Shown in pieces: positions 47,198 through 60,005 of a DNA stretch of 64,000 bases; within the stretch, counting starts at the first letter, position 1, and each line of letters starts with the position of its first letter. The DNA lies in NCBI RefSeq assembly GCF_010729305.1, contig NZ_AP022574.1, forward strand, positions 4,402,001 to 4,466,000, given 5' to 3'. The translations under genes and the position numbers were made by a program. Source of the stretch: Mycolicibacterium psychrotolerans (GTDB lineage Bacteria; Actinomycetota; Actinomycetes; Mycobacteriales; Mycobacteriaceae). Under the pieces are notes generated by a model. It saw only the letters and a program-made list of their open reading frames with translations. It made no database searches and was not told the origin of the DNA.

Positions 47198-48141
47198 GCC
47201 CGGTCCCTGATCCGCTGCTGCATCTTCTCGGCGTGCTCCCGCATCTCCTGGGTGATCTGGAAGTGGCCGCCGAACTCGTTGAGGTATCCCGGGGTGTACT
47301 GCGGATCGGGCAGGATCTGGCGCAGCCACCGATAGGGCCGCCGCCGGCGCCACTCCCGCGGATAGCCGACCGACACCTCTTCGAAGCGCACCCCGTCGTA
47401 CCAGGTGGTGCGCGGGATGTGCAGATGCCCGTACACCGAGCACAGGGCGTTGTAGCGGGTGTGCCAGTCGGCGGTGGCGGTGGTGCCGCACCACAGCGCG
47501 AACTCCGGATAGAACATCGCGTCGCAGGGCTCCCGCACCATCGGGAAGTGGTTGACCTGAACGGTCTGCATCATCCAGTCGAGGTCTTCGAGCCGCTTGC
47601 GGGTGTAGGCCACCCGGTCGCGACACCAGGCGTCGCGCGTCGCATACGGCTCGGCGGACAGCAGGTATTCGTCGGTGCCGACGATGTTGCGATCCTTGGC
47701 GATCGCCAGCCCCTCGGCCTTGGTTCCCGCGCCCTGGGGCAGGAACGAATAGTCGTAGAGCAGGAACATCGGCACGATCGTCGCCGGCCCACCCTCCTCG
47801 GTCCACACCGGGAACGGGTGCTCGGGCGTGACGATGCCCATCTCGTCGCACATGTTGACCAGATAGTCGTAGCGCGCCTTGCCGAAGATCTGCATCGGGT
47901 CGCGGTTGGTGGTCCACAACTCGTGGTTGCCCGGCACCCAGATCACCTTCGCGAAGCGCTTCCGCAGCACATCGAGCGCCCAGCGGATCTCGTCGGTGCG
48001 CTCGGCGACGTCGCCTGCCACGATCAGCCAGTCGTCGGGCGAGGCGGGGTGCAGCGACTCCGTGACCGGCTTGTTGCCGGTGTGCCCGGTGTGAAGATCG
48101 CTGACCGCCCACAGCGTCGGGCGTCGATCCTCGGAACTCAC
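47194..48141 (-). CDS. pptH: Metallophosphoesterase PptH (phosphopantetheinyl hydrolase)
   Basis: 315 residues. Calcineurin-like phosphoesterase motifs are present: AVSDLHTGH near residue 10, VAGDVAERTD, GNHELWTT, and the later VNHFPMV and YGHLH. The orthologue Rv2795c removes phosphopantetheine from carrier proteins and thereby counters PptT. First gene of the pptH-pptT-truB unit; 48 bases upstream of its ATG lies a perfect KstR-type palindrome shared with the divergent DUF3558 gene. Confidence 0.93.
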   Translation of the reverse strand: MSSEDRRPTLWAVSDLHTGHTGNKPVTESLHPASPDDWLIVAGDVAERTDEIRWALDVLRKRFAKVIWVPGNHELWTTNRDPMQIFGKARYDYLVNMCDEMGIVTPEHPFPVWTEEGGPATIVPMFLLYDYSFLPQGAGTKAEGLAIAKDRNIVGTDEYLLSAEPYATRDAWCRDRVAYTRKRLEDLDWMMQTVQVNHFPMVREPCDAMFYPEFALWCGTTATADWHTRYNALCSVYGHLHIPRTTWYDGVRFEEVSVGYPREWRRRRPYRWLRQILPDPQYTPGYLNEFGGHFQITQEMREHAEKMQQRIRDRA

Positions 48142-48188
48142 AACCCGTCAGCCTACTGGTGGCGACGGAAGCGAAGCCGTCCGGCAAC

Positions 48189-48202
48189 TAGAACAGGTTC
48201 TA
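48189..48202. promoter_or_regulatory. KstR-type operator
   Basis: TAGAACAGGTTCTA is a perfect palindrome matching the KstR consensus TNNAACNNGTTNNA. It lies between pptH (ATG 48141, minus) and the DUF3558 gene (ATG 48282, plus). KstR is the mycobacterial repressor of cholesterol catabolism genes. Binding would affect either or both divergent transcripts. Confidence 0.7.
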
Positions 48203-48281
48203 AGTTCTCGCCGTGCGGGGCGTCACCGCCCGTTACACTCCGGGCAGGGACGCGACGGACGAACCGGGACAAAGGGGTGCG

Positions 48282-48854
48282 ATGTTCGCCAAGGTGCGAC
48301 TGCTCTCGGCACTGTGTGCGCTGGTCGCGGCGGTGATCGTGGTGTGGCAGGCCCAGCCGGACGCGCGTCTGGGCACCGGCGCCGTCGAGCTCCGGTCGAC
48401 CGACGCTCCGATGACCACCATCAAGTCCCCCGTGCTCGACATCACCGATCCCGATCCCTTCGATCCGTGCCGCGACATCCCCCTCGACGTGGTCCAGCGG
48501 ATCGGCCTGGCGTTCACACCGCCCGACCCGGAGGACAGCCTGCGGTGCCACTACGACGCCGGTAACTACCAGATGGCGGTCGAGGCGTTCGTGTGGCGCA
48601 CCTACGAGCAGACACTGCCGCCCGACGCCGTGGAGCTCGACGTCGACGGCCACCGTGCGGCGCAGTACTGGATCATGAAGCCGACGGACTGGAACAACCG
48701 CTGGTGGATCACCTGCATGATCGCGTTCAAGACCAGCTACGGCCTCATTCAGCAGTCGCTGTTCTACTCGCCGGTCTACTCCGAGCCCGACCCGGACTGC
48801 ATGCAGACCAACCTGCAGCGCGCGCATGAGCTCGCCCCGTTCTACAAGTACTGA
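48282..48854 (+). CDS. DUF3558-like exported protein
   Basis: 190 residues from the ATG at 48282 (AAAGGGG 6 bases upstream). The N-terminal hydrophobic segment (about 5-25) is a signal anchor or signal peptide without a lipobox Cys. The exported part has the DUF3558 layout with paired Cys (FDPCRDI, LRCHYDAG, WITCMIAF, DPDCMQT). Position matches Rv2799. Function unknown. The CocE-like hydrolase gene starts 17 bases downstream, so the two likely form an operon that may be controlled by the KstR-type site. Confidence 0.8.
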   Translation: MFAKVRLLSALCALVAAVIVVWQAQPDARLGTGAVELRSTDAPMTTIKSPVLDITDPDPFDPCRDIPLDVVQRIGLAFTPPDPEDSLRCHYDAGNYQMAVEAFVWRTYEQTLPPDAVELDVDGHRAAQYWIMKPTDWNNRWWITCMIAFKTSYGLIQQSLFYSPVYSEPDPDCMQTNLQRAHELAPFYKY

Positions 48855-48871
48855 CCGCTAACCTCGCAGGC

Positions 48872-50500
48872 GTGACCGTCCAGCACTTCCTGATGCACCG
48901 GCTCTCGGGCCTCCTGCACACACCCCCGCCGACCACCGAGGTCGACGTCGACCGCGGCCTGCGCGTGCCGATGCGCGACGGGGTCGACCTGATCGCCGAC
49001 CACTACGCACCCCGGACCGGCACCGCGGCGGGCACCCTGCTGGTACGCGGGCCCTACGGCCGCCGCTGGCCGTTCGCCGCGGTGTTCGCCGAGGTCTACG
49101 CCGCCCGCGGCTACCACGTGGTGCTGCAGAGCGTGCGGGGCACGTTCGGCTCCGGCGGCGACTTCGACCCGATGGTCAACGAGATCGACGACGGCGCCGA
49201 CACCGTGGCCTGGCTGCGGGAGCAGCCCTGGTTCACCGGATCGTTCGGCACGGTGGGGCTGTCTTATCTCGGGTTCACGCAGTGGGCGCTTCTCACCGAC
49301 CCCCCGCCGGAGCTCAAGGCCGCGGTGATCACCGTCGGCCCGCACGATGTCAGAGGACCGCGCTGGGGCCATGGTTCGTTCGGGCTCAACGACTTCCTCG
49401 GGTGGAGCGACCTGGTCGCCAACCAGGAGGATCCGCGCCGGTTCCGCGTACTGCTGCGTCAGCTGCGGGCGCAGCGGATGGTGACCGAGGCGTCGCACGG
49501 TCTGCCGCTGGGCGAGGCCAGCCGCGCACTGCTCGGCGAAGGGGCCCCCTGGTTCGAATCGTGGCTCGAGCATCCGCACGGCGACGATCCGTTCTGGGAG
49601 AGGATGCACCTGCGCGACGCGCTCGAGCGCACCGAGATCCCGGTGCTGCTGCTCAGCGGCTGGCAGGACCTGTTCCTCGAGCAGACCCTCGAGCAGTACG
49701 GCCGATTGCGCGAGCGCGGCGTGGACGTCGCGATGACGATCGGGCCGTGGACGCACTCGCACATGATGACCAAGGCTGCGCCCACGGCCATCCGGGAATC
49801 CCTGGACTGGCTGGGCTCGCATCTCGGCGGTACGCCGTCGACGCGGACAGCGCCGGTGCGCATCCATCTCGCGGGTGACGGCTGGCTCGATCTGCCGAGC
49901 TGGCCGCCCACGATGCCCGAGCGCGTGTTCCATCTCAACCCCGGCGGCCGACTGGCCGACACCGCGGAGAACGGCGGCACCGCGACGTTCGTCTACAACC
50001 CCGGCGATCCGACGCCCACCATCGGCGGCCGGCTGCTCTCTCCGGTCGGCGGCTACCGCGACGACACCGCGCTGGCCCGGCGTGCCGACGTGCTGACGTT
50101 CACCGGGGATCCGCTGCCCGCCGACCTGTACGTCGTCGGGACGCCGACCGTGGAGCTCGCCCACGTCTGCGCCAACCCGCACAACGACCTGTTCGTCCGG
50201 ATCAGCCAGGTCGACGCGCACGGCGCGTCCCGCAACGTGAGCGACGGCTACGTCGCGGCGGCCCCGGACTCGGGCAAGGTGCGCGTCGACCTGGACGCGG
50301 TCGCCCACCTGTTCCCTGCCGGCTCCCGCATCCGCGTGCTCATCGCGGGCGGGTCGCATCCTCGGTTCGTGCGCAACCTCGGCACCGGTGAACCCCTCAC
50401 GAGCGCGCAGACATTCGCGACCCAACGGCACACGATCACCCTCGGCGAGGAGTCGCGACTGGTGCTGCCCGCCGGGTCGCAGCCGCCGTCAGCCGACTGA
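48872..50500 (+). CDS. CocE/NonD-family hydrolase
   Basis: 542 residues from a GTG. X-prolyl dipeptidyl-peptidase/cocaine esterase architecture: alpha/beta hydrolase core with the nucleophile Ser in GLSYLGF near 131, a helical lid, catalytic His in GPWTHSHM near 292, and a C-terminal jelly-roll domain (about 330-542). Hydrolyses an ester or amide; the natural substrate is unknown. Matches Rv2800 in position. It overlaps the convergent DUF1802 gene by 12 bases. Confidence 0.9.
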   Translation: MTVQHFLMHRLSGLLHTPPPTTEVDVDRGLRVPMRDGVDLIADHYAPRTGTAAGTLLVRGPYGRRWPFAAVFAEVYAARGYHVVLQSVRGTFGSGGDFDPMVNEIDDGADTVAWLREQPWFTGSFGTVGLSYLGFTQWALLTDPPPELKAAVITVGPHDVRGPRWGHGSFGLNDFLGWSDLVANQEDPRRFRVLLRQLRAQRMVTEASHGLPLGEASRALLGEGAPWFESWLEHPHGDDPFWERMHLRDALERTEIPVLLLSGWQDLFLEQTLEQYGRLRERGVDVAMTIGPWTHSHMMTKAAPTAIRESLDWLGSHLGGTPSTRTAPVRIHLAGDGWLDLPSWPPTMPERVFHLNPGGRLADTAENGGTATFVYNPGDPTPTIGGRLLSPVGGYRDDTALARRADVLTFTGDPLPADLYVVGTPTVELAHVCANPHNDLFVRISQVDAHGASRNVSDGYVAAAPDSGKVRVDLDAVAHLFPAGSRIRVLIAGGSHPRFVRNLGTGEPLTSAQTFATQRHTITLGEESRLVLPAGSQPPSAD

Positions 50501-51049
50501 GCGGCGCACCTGTGCGGCGATCTCGGACAGCACCGCGTCGTCGTGCACGGGCGCACCCCACTGCGGCGCGACCGGCAGCGTCACCCAACTCGTGCAGCCC
50601 CGGTACTCCGGCGTACGCGTGAGCCCGACCGGCTCGCGCAGCGGGACCGTCGAGACGACGAGCACCGTCAGCCGGTGCCGCGGACGGAAGTCCAGCCGGT
50701 CCTCACGCACCGATGCATCGGTCCAAATATGATGCGGCGCAATCGATTCCAGGTTATCCGGACGGGCCACCTCGACGGCGTCGACCACCCGCGCACCGGC
50801 GCGCACGACGATCTCGGCATCGGTGCTGTCGGCGGCGGCGGGCCCGATGAGGTCCCGATGCTCGGGACGGACCCGTTCGGCGTGGCTGTGCGCGACCGTC
50901 GGGAACAGCAGGAAGCGTGAGGCCGCCACCTCGAAGCGCTTCTCCCCGATGCCGCCCTTGCGCAGCAGCACGGTCTGCCTGCCGTCGAGCAATGCGTGCA
51001 CCGCCGCGCTCCACTCCTTGAGCGCAGGCGTGGTCAGTGTCGCGGTCAC
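50489..51049 (-). CDS. DUF1802 family protein
   Basis: 186 residues, soluble. DUF1802 features: KEWSAAVHALLDGRQTVLLRKGGI at the N-terminus and FLLFPTVAHSH, then RHRLTVLVVSTVPL. Family function is unknown. Its GTG/ATG start overlaps the DUF2277 stop by four bases, so the two are cotranscribed. Confidence 0.85.
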   Translation of the reverse strand: MTATLTTPALKEWSAAVHALLDGRQTVLLRKGGIGEKRFEVAASRFLLFPTVAHSHAERVRPEHRDLIGPAAADSTDAEIVVRAGARVVDAVEVARPDNLESIAPHHIWTDASVREDRLDFRPRHRLTVLVVSTVPLREPVGLTRTPEYRGCTSWVTLPVAPQWGAPVHDDAVLSEIAAQVRRSVG

Positions 51050-51312
51050 GTCCGGCTCAGCCGGGCCCGCACCTCGGGGCGTCGCAGCGGCGGAACGGTT
51101 TTCGGCGGCTGCCTACGGGGCTGCAGGCCGGCGAGCAGCCGCTGGGTGGTGGCGGTCACCTCGGCGACAGCGGTATCGAACGCGTCGACGTTGGCCCCGG
51201 AGGGGCGGGTGACGCCGCTGACCTTGCGCACGTACTGGCGGGCCGCGGCCTCGATCTCCTCATCCGTGGCCGCCGGCTCCAGACCGCGCAACTCGGTGAT
51301 GTTTCGGCACAT
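51046..51312 (-). CDS. DUF2277 family protein
   Basis: 88 residues from the ATG at 51312; longer frames upstream run antisense through the echA gene and are rejected. The N-terminus MCRNITELRGLEP is diagnostic of DUF2277, followed by the conserved ARQYVRKVSGV. The C-terminus is Pro/Arg-rich. Function unknown. It is divergent from the enoyl-CoA hydratase gene by 45 bases. Confidence 0.88.
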   Translation of the reverse strand: MCRNITELRGLEPAATDEEIEAAARQYVRKVSGVTRPSGANVDAFDTAVAEVTATTQRLLAGLQPRRQPPKTVPPLRRPEVRARLSRT

Positions 51313-51357
51313 GACCTCCACGATAGGCGCGGTCCGGTCGGCCGATACGGTGAGCGC

Positions 51358-52119
51358 ATGACCAACGCCTCGGACGTTCTGCTGATCGACACCCGCGACC
51401 GCATCCGGACGCTGACGCTGAACCGGCCCGCGGCGCGCAACGCGCTCTCCGCGGAATTGCGGAGCCGGTTCTACGGTGCGCTGCGCGAGGCGGAGGCCGA
51501 CGACGCCGTCGACGTCGTGATCGTCACGGGCACCGACCCGGTGTTCTGCGCCGGTCTGGACCTCAAGGAACTCGGCGACACCACCGAGCTGCCCGACATC
51601 TCGCCGAAGTGGCCGCCGATGTCCAAGCCGGTGATCGGCGCCGTCAACGGCGCGGCGGTGACGGGCGGACTGGAGATCGCGCTCTACTGCGACATCCTCA
51701 TCGCCTCGGAGAACGCCCGCTTCGCCGACACCCACGCGCGGGTGGGGCTGCTCCCGACGTGGGGTCTGTCGGTGCGGCTTCCGCAGAAGGTCGGTGTCGG
51801 CATGGCGCGGCGCATGAGCATGACCGGCGACTACCTGTCCGCCGATGAGGCGCTGCGCACCGGCCTGGTCACCCAGGTGGTGCCACATGACCAACTGCTC
51901 GAGACCGCCCGCCAGATCGCCACGTCGATCGTCGGCAACAACCAGGAGGCGGTGCGCGCGCTGATGACGTCGTATCACCTGATCGACGACGCGCAGAACA
52001 GCAGCGGGCTCTGGCTGGAGGCGGCGTCGGCACGGGAGTGGATGAAGGCCACGTCGGGCGACGACATCGCGGCCAGCCGCAGTGCGGTGATGGAGCGCGG
52101 CCGCACTCAGGTGCGCTGA
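51358..52119 (+). CDS. Enoyl-CoA hydratase / isomerase family protein
   Basis: 253 residues from the ATG at 51358. Crotonase fold: NRPAARNALSAEL, the oxyanion-hole CAGLDLKELG near 63-72 and GAVNGAAVTGGLEIA near 97-111, and RFADTHARVGLLPTWG near 121-136. The first catalytic Glu position reads Gly-Leu-Glu (GGLE), compatible with hydratase activity. Likely acts in fatty acid or sterol side-chain beta-oxidation; corresponds in position to echA16 (Rv2831c). Confidence 0.9.
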   Translation: MTNASDVLLIDTRDRIRTLTLNRPAARNALSAELRSRFYGALREAEADDAVDVVIVTGTDPVFCAGLDLKELGDTTELPDISPKWPPMSKPVIGAVNGAAVTGGLEIALYCDILIASENARFADTHARVGLLPTWGLSVRLPQKVGVGMARRMSMTGDYLSADEALRTGLVTQVVPHDQLLETARQIATSIVGNNQEAVRALMTSYHLIDDAQNSSGLWLEAASAREWMKATSGDDIAASRSAVMERGRTQVR

Positions 52120-52133
52120 CCCCTCTCGTCCTC

Positions 52134-52199
52134 CCCGCGAGCGCGCGGGTCTGTACGCCGACACGCCGCAGAAGCCGGCATTTCGTGCGCACTCGCGGG
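52134..52199. repeat. 66-bp intergenic element with 13-bp inverted ends
   Basis: CCCGCGAGCGCGC at 52134-52146 and GCGCACTCGCGGG at 52187-52199 are inverted copies with one mismatch. The interior is not coding and contains GTACGCCGACACGCC. It lies alone between the echA stop and a methyltransferase gene. It could be a dispersed intergenic repeat, a large RNA hairpin, or a terminator without a T-run. Confidence 0.5.
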
Positions 52200-52846
52200 C
52201 CGCGAGCGTCGACTTCTTGACATCCCGCGCTGCCGGGGCATGGTCGGTGTGGTGAGTGAGAAACCGCTTCCGGTCAACCATCACGCCGACCATCCCGGCT
52301 TCTCGGGCCTGACGGGCAGCCTCTGCGCGTGGCTGTTCCTGCTCATGGGCCGGGACACCGCGCGGCTGGCAGCGGATCTGTCGGGCGTCGACACGTCAGA
52401 CGTCGTCGTCGACATCGGCTCCGGCGCGGGCAACGCCGCCCGCGCTGCGGCCCGCCGCGGTGCCCGTGTCACCGGTGTCGACCCGTCGCCGACCATGCTG
52501 CGGGTCGCCCGTCGAGCCACACGCGGCTTGCCTGTCCTCACGTGGGCGCAGGGCAGCGCCGAGTCGCTGCCGGTCCCCGACGGATCCGCGACCGTCGTGT
52601 GGGCGCTCGCGACGGTGCACCACTGGCGCGACGTCGACGCGGCGTTGCCCGAGATCCTCCGCGTGCTGGCCCTGGGCGGACGGCTGCTCGCCCTCGAACG
52701 TCGGGTCGAGCCGGGCGCCACCGGGTTCGCCAGTCACGGCTGGACGGCGCAGCAGGCGGAATCGTTTGCCGCGCTGTGCCGTTCGGCGGGCATGGTCGAT
52801 GTGCGCGTCACCGAACATCGAGCCGGGCGTCGCGACCTGTGGGCGG

Positions 52847-55659
<2,813 letters not shown>

Positions 55660-55662
55660 GAC

Positions 55663-58431
55663 TCAGGTCCTCTCTTTTTCGACCAATTCGTAGGTCTCGA
55701 TGACGTCGCCTTCTTTGATGTCGGAGTACGTCAGCGTCAGACCACACTCGTAGCCCTCGCGGACCTCGGTGGCATCGTCCTTCTCCCGCTTGAGCGAAGA
55801 GATCGTGAGGTTCTCGGCGACCACCACGTTGTCGCGAAGCAGGCGGGCCTTGGCGTTGCGCCGCATGATGCCCGACTGCACGAGGCAACCGGCGATGTTG
55901 CCGACCTTGCTCGACCGGAAGATCGCCCGGATCTCGGCGCGGCCGAGTTCCTTCTCCTCGTAGATCGGCTTGAGCATGCCCTTGAGCGCGCTCTCGATCT
56001 CGTCGATGGCCTGGTAGATCACCGAGTAGTAGCGGATCTCCACACCTTCGCGGTTGGCCAGCTCGGTGGCCTTGCCCTCAGCACGGACGTTGAAGCCGAT
56101 GATGATCGCATCCGAGGCCGACGCCAGGTTGACGTTGGTCTCAGTGACGCCACCGACGCCGCGGTCGATGACACGCAGTTCGACCTCGTCGTCGACCTGG
56201 ATGCCCAGCAGGGCCTCCTCGAGCGCCTCGACCGTACCGGCGTTGTCGCCCTTGAGGATCAGGTTCAGCTGGCTGGTTTCCTTCAGCGCCGAATCCAGGT
56301 CCTCCAGGCTGATCCGCTTCCGGCTGCGCGCGGCCATCGCGTTGCGCTTGCGCGCGCTGCGGCGGTCGGCGATCTGGCGGGCGATGCGGTCCTCGTCGAC
56401 GACGAGGAAGTTGTCACCGGCACCGGGGACCGACGTGAAACCGATCACCTGGACCGGACGCGACGGCAGTGCCTCGGTCACGTCCTCGCCGTGCTCGTCG
56501 ACCATGCGGCGCACGCGACCGTAGGCGTCGCCGGCCACCACCGAGTCGCCGACCCGCAGCGTGCCTCGCTGGATCAGCACGGTCGCGACGGGGCCGCGGC
56601 CGCGGTCCAGGTGCGCCTCGATCGCCACACCCTGGGCCTCCATGTCGGGGTTGGCCCGCAGGTCCAGCGATGCGTCGGCGGTCAGGATGACCGCTTCGAG
56701 CAGCGCCTCGATGTTGGTGCCCGCCTTGGCGGAGATGTCGACGAACATCGTGTCGCCGCCGTACTCCTCGGGCACCAGGCCGTACTCGGTGAGCTGACCG
56801 CGGATCTTGGCCGGGTCGGCGCCCTCCTTGTCGATCTTGTTGACCGCCACCACGATCGGCACATCGGCTGCCTGCGCGTGGTTGACGGCCTCGACCGTCT
56901 GCGGCATGACGCCGTCGTCGGCGGCCACCACCAGGATCGCGATGTCGGTGGCCTTCGCGCCGCGGGCACGCATGGCGGTGAACGCCTCGTGACCCGGGGT
57001 GTCGATGAAGGTGATGGGCCGCTCGTTGCCGTCGAGGTCGACCGTCACCTGGTAGGCGCCGATGTGCTGGGTGATGCCGCCGGCCTCGCCCTCGCGGACG
57101 GTGGCGTTACGGATCGTGTCCAGCAGTCGCGTCTTGCCGTGGTCGACGTGACCCATGACGGTGACGACCGGCGGCCGGAACTCGAGGTCGTCCTCGCCGC
57201 CCTCGTCCTCGCCGTAGGACAGGTCGAAGGACTGCAGCAGCTCGCGGTCCTCGTCCTCCGGGGACACGACCTGGACGACGTAGTTCATCTCGCTGCCGAG
57301 CAGCTCGAGGGTCTCGTCACCGACGGACTGGGTGGCCGTCACCATCTCGCCGAGGTTGAACAGCGCCTGCACCAGCGAGGCCGGGTTGGCGTTGATCTTG
57401 TCGGCGAAGTCGGACAGCGACGCGCCGCGGGCCAGCCGGATCGTCTCGCCGTTGCCGTGCGGCAACCGCACGCCACCGACGACCGGGGCCTGCATGTTCT
57501 CGTATTCGGCCCTCTTCGCGCGCTTCGACTTGCGGCCGCGCTTCGGGGCACCGCCGGGACGACCGAACGCACCGGCCGCGCCGCCGCGCTGCCCGGGGCG
57601 TCCACCGCCGCCGCCGCCGGGACGGCCACGGAAGCCGCCGGCAGCCGCGCCGCCGCCGGCACCGCCACCGCGGTAGTTACCGCCGCCACCACCGGCGCCG
57701 CCCGGACGGCCTGCGCCGCCTGGAGCCGGACGGGGACCGCCACCGGGACGCGGACCACCACCGGGACGGGGACCGCCGCCGGGACGGGCGCCCTGCGGGC
57801 GAGGAGGCATGTTGCCCGGCGAGGCACCAGGACGCGGGCCGCCGCCCGGACGAGGTCCACCGGCGCCGGGGCCGGGCCTGGGACCACCCGGACCCTGGGG
57901 TCGGGGCATGGGCCGGTCGACCGGCTGCTGCGACGAGAACGGGTTGTTGCCGACGCGCGGCGTGCGCGCTGCGGGCTTGGGGGCGCCGGGACGCGGCGCG
58001 CCCGGGCCGGGACGGGGACCGGGTGTCGGACCCGGACGGGTCGGGGCCGCCGGAGCGGCCGGAGCCGCCGGGGTGGCCTCCGCTGCCGGCGGGGCGGCCG
58101 CTGCGGGCGGCGCTGCCGGTGCCGGCGGTGCCGGAGGCGCAGCGGGCGGCGCCGGGGCGGGCGCGGGCTGTTGCGCTACGGGCGCGGACGGCTTGGGGCC
58201 GGGGCGCGGCGCAGCCGGCTTGGCGGATGATCCGTTGCCGCCGCTGCTGACGGGCTCGGCTGCGGGCTTGGAGCCGCCGAACGATTCCCGAAGACGGCGG
58301 GCGACGGGCGCCTCCACCGTCGAAGACGCCGACTTGACGAACTCACCTTGTTCGCTCAGCCGGGCCAGTACTTGCTTGCTTGTGACACCGAGTTCCTTTG
58401 CCAACTCGTGCACGCGGGCCTTACCTGCCAC
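55663..58431 (-). CDS. infB: Translation initiation factor IF-2
   Basis: 922 residues. Positions initiator tRNA on the 30S subunit with GTP. N-terminal IF2_N helix domain ([15 protein letters not shown]), then a long disordered Pro/Gly/Ala-rich linker (about 60-295), then the G domain with [14 protein letters not shown] (P-loop), DTPGHEAF and NKIDKEG, and C-terminal domains C1-C2. Part of the rimP-nusA-ylxR-infB-rbfA operon. Confidence 0.97.
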   Translation of the reverse strand: MAGKARVHELAKELGVTSKQVLARLSEQGEFVKSASSTVEAPVARRLRESFGGSKPAAEPVSSGGNGSSAKPAAPRPGPKPSAPVAQQPAPAPAPPAAPPAPPAPAAPPAAAAPPAAEATPAAPAAPAAPTRPGPTPGPRPGPGAPRPGAPKPAARTPRVGNNPFSSQQPVDRPMPRPQGPGGPRPGPGAGGPRPGGGPRPGASPGNMPPRPQGARPGGGPRPGGGPRPGGGPRPAPGGAGRPGGAGGGGGNYRGGGAGGGAAAGGFRGRPGGGGGGRPGQRGGAAGAFGRPGGAPKRGRKSKRAKRAEYENMQAPVVGGVRLPHGNGETIRLARGASLSDFADKINANPASLVQALFNLGEMVTATQSVGDETLELLGSEMNYVVQVVSPEDEDRELLQSFDLSYGEDEGGEDDLEFRPPVVTVMGHVDHGKTRLLDTIRNATVREGEAGGITQHIGAYQVTVDLDGNERPITFIDTPGHEAFTAMRARGAKATDIAILVVAADDGVMPQTVEAVNHAQAADVPIVVAVNKIDKEGADPAKIRGQLTEYGLVPEEYGGDTMFVDISAKAGTNIEALLEAVILTADASLDLRANPDMEAQGVAIEAHLDRGRGPVATVLIQRGTLRVGDSVVAGDAYGRVRRMVDEHGEDVTEALPSRPVQVIGFTSVPGAGDNFLVVDEDRIARQIADRRSARKRNAMAARSRKRISLEDLDSALKETSQLNLILKGDNAGTVEALEEALLGIQVDDEVELRVIDRGVGGVTETNVNLASASDAIIIGFNVRAEGKATELANREGVEIRYYSVIYQAIDEIESALKGMLKPIYEEKELGRAEIRAIFRSSKVGNIAGCLVQSGIMRRNAKARLLRDNVVVAENLTISSLKREKDDATEVREGYECGLTLTYSDIKEGDVIETYELVEKERT
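57564..58250 (-). repeat. Low-complexity Pro/Gly/Ala-coding tract in infB
   Basis: Within infB, short units coding for PRPGGG and GPRPG recur in tandem (most regular at 57720-57790), next to runs of Pro-Ala. The DNA is over 80 percent GC by eye and invites slippage, so unit number may vary between strains. Similar linkers occur in IF-2 of other actinobacteria. Confidence 0.7.
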
Positions 58432-58532
58432 TACATCTCCTGTCTGAGAGGCGACAGCGGTGGTAGGCGCCGCGCCTCGGGTTAGCTATGACGCATGGTC
58501 ATCGGGACTTCACGGTGTGCTCATGTTCTTCG

Positions 58533-58883
58533 CTACCTGTTCTCTTGCCCGGGTGCGTCGAGCGCTTCGGTTGAGGCGAAACGTTCGATCACCGCGGTGA
58601 TGTCCGGTGAACCGGTGATCCGGAGCGCTCGGCCGAAGGCCCGCCGCCGAACCGCGTCGTTCAGACACTTCGGATCGGGATGCAGCCAGGCACCCCGCCC
58701 CGGAAGTCTCTTCGCTTCGTCGACGGTCACGGCGCGGTGGCCGGTTCCGTCGTCGACAGCGACAACTCGAAGCAGATCGACAGCCAGCTCTCGTCGCCGG
58801 CATCCGATGCATGTCCGCACCGGGCCCTCAGCAGGGTCGTTGGTGCTTTTCTGCGTCCGAGCCGATGTCTCGCGCTGGATCAC
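58533..58883 (-). CDS. YlxR-family (DUF448) nucleic-acid-binding protein
   Basis: 116 residues from the GTG at 58883; GTGs at 58901 and 58820 are alternative starts. YlxR signature: RTCIGCRRREL with the RGAW core in LPGRGAWLHPDPKC, and AFGRALRI. A small RNA-binding protein that in other bacteria influences RNase P and transcription of the operon. It lies between nusA and infB, the normal place. Confidence 0.88.
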   Translation of the reverse strand: MIQRETSARTQKSTNDPAEGPVRTCIGCRRRELAVDLLRVVAVDDGTGHRAVTVDEAKRLPGRGAWLHPDPKCLNDAVRRRAFGRALRITGSPDITAVIERFASTEALDAPGQENR

Positions 58884-58953
58884 ACCGAAGTCTACCGTCA
58901 CGACGGCGTCGAGATGAAAACCGGTGCGCCGAGCGCCGTCGACGGCGCCCGCG

Positions 58954-60003
58954 TCACCGTTCGCCGACGGCGCCCCGGGCCGGGTCCGGGCGGCGTTCGG
59001 TGTCGGCCGCGTCGTCGCCGCGGGTGTCGCTGCGGATGTCGATACGCCAGCCGGTGAGCCGGGCGGCCAGCCGGGCGTTCTGGCCTTCCTTGCCGATGGC
59101 CAGCGAGAGCTGGAAGTCGGGCACGATCACCCGCGCCGCCCGAGCAGCCTCGTCGATCACCGTCACCGAAACCACCTTCGCCGGGGACAGCGCGTTGGCG
59201 ACGAACTTCGCCGGGTCCTCGTCGTAGTCGATGATGTCGATCTTCTCCCCCGACAACTCGCTCATGACGTTGCGCACCCGCTGCCCCATCGGCCCGATGC
59301 AGGCGCCCTTGGCGTTGAGGCCGGGCGCCCGCGACACCACGGCGATCTTGCTGCGGTGACCCGCCTCCCGGGCCACCGCCACGATCTCGACCGAACCGTC
59401 GGCGATCTCCGGCACCTCCAGCGAGAACAACTTGCGGACCAGGTTCGGGTGGGTGCGCGACAGCGTGATCAGCGGTTCGCGCGCCCCGCGGGAGACTCCC
59501 ACCACATAGCAGCGCAACCGGTCGCCGTGTTCGTAACGCTCCCCTGGTACCTGTTCGGCGGCGGGGATCACGCCCTCGGATCCCTTCGTCTCGCTGCCTA
59601 TGCGCACCACCACCAGGCCGCGGGCGTTCGCGCGCGCGTCGCGTTGGATGACCCCGGCGACGATGTCCCCCTCGCGGGCCGAGAACTCACCGTAGTTCTT
59701 CTCGTTCTCCGCATCGCGCAACCGCTGCAGGATCACCTGGCGCGCCGTGGTCGCCGCGATGCGGCCGAAACCCTCAGGGGTGTCGTCCCATTCGTGCAAC
59801 ACGTTGCCGTCGGCGTCGGTCTGGCGGGCCATCACCCGCACCACGCCGGTCTTGCGGTCGACGTCGATCCGGGCGTCGGCCTCGTGACCTTCGGTGTGCC
59901 GGTAGGCGGTCAGCAGCGCCGACTTGATGGTGTCGACGACCACGTCGACGCTGATCCCCTTGTCGGCCTCGATCGCATGCAGCGCAGCCATGTCGATGTT
60001 CAT
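58954..60003 (-). CDS. nusA: Transcription termination/antitermination factor NusA
   Basis: 349 residues, the short actinobacterial form without C-terminal acidic repeats. N-terminal RNA polymerase-binding domain (1-105), S1 domain (about 108-185), and two KH domains (about 200-330) with [14 protein letters not shown] and [19 protein letters not shown]. Modulates pausing and rRNA antitermination. It starts 2 bases after the rimP stop. Confidence 0.96.
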   Translation of the reverse strand: MNIDMAALHAIEADKGISVDVVVDTIKSALLTAYRHTEGHEADARIDVDRKTGVVRVMARQTDADGNVLHEWDDTPEGFGRIAATTARQVILQRLRDAENEKNYGEFSAREGDIVAGVIQRDARANARGLVVVRIGSETKGSEGVIPAAEQVPGERYEHGDRLRCYVVGVSRGAREPLITLSRTHPNLVRKLFSLEVPEIADGSVEIVAVAREAGHRSKIAVVSRAPGLNAKGACIGPMGQRVRNVMSELSGEKIDIIDYDEDPAKFVANALSPAKVVSVTVIDEAARAARVIVPDFQLSLAIGKEGQNARLAARLTGWRIDIRSDTRGDDAADTERRPDPARGAVGER

Positions 60004-60005
60004 GC

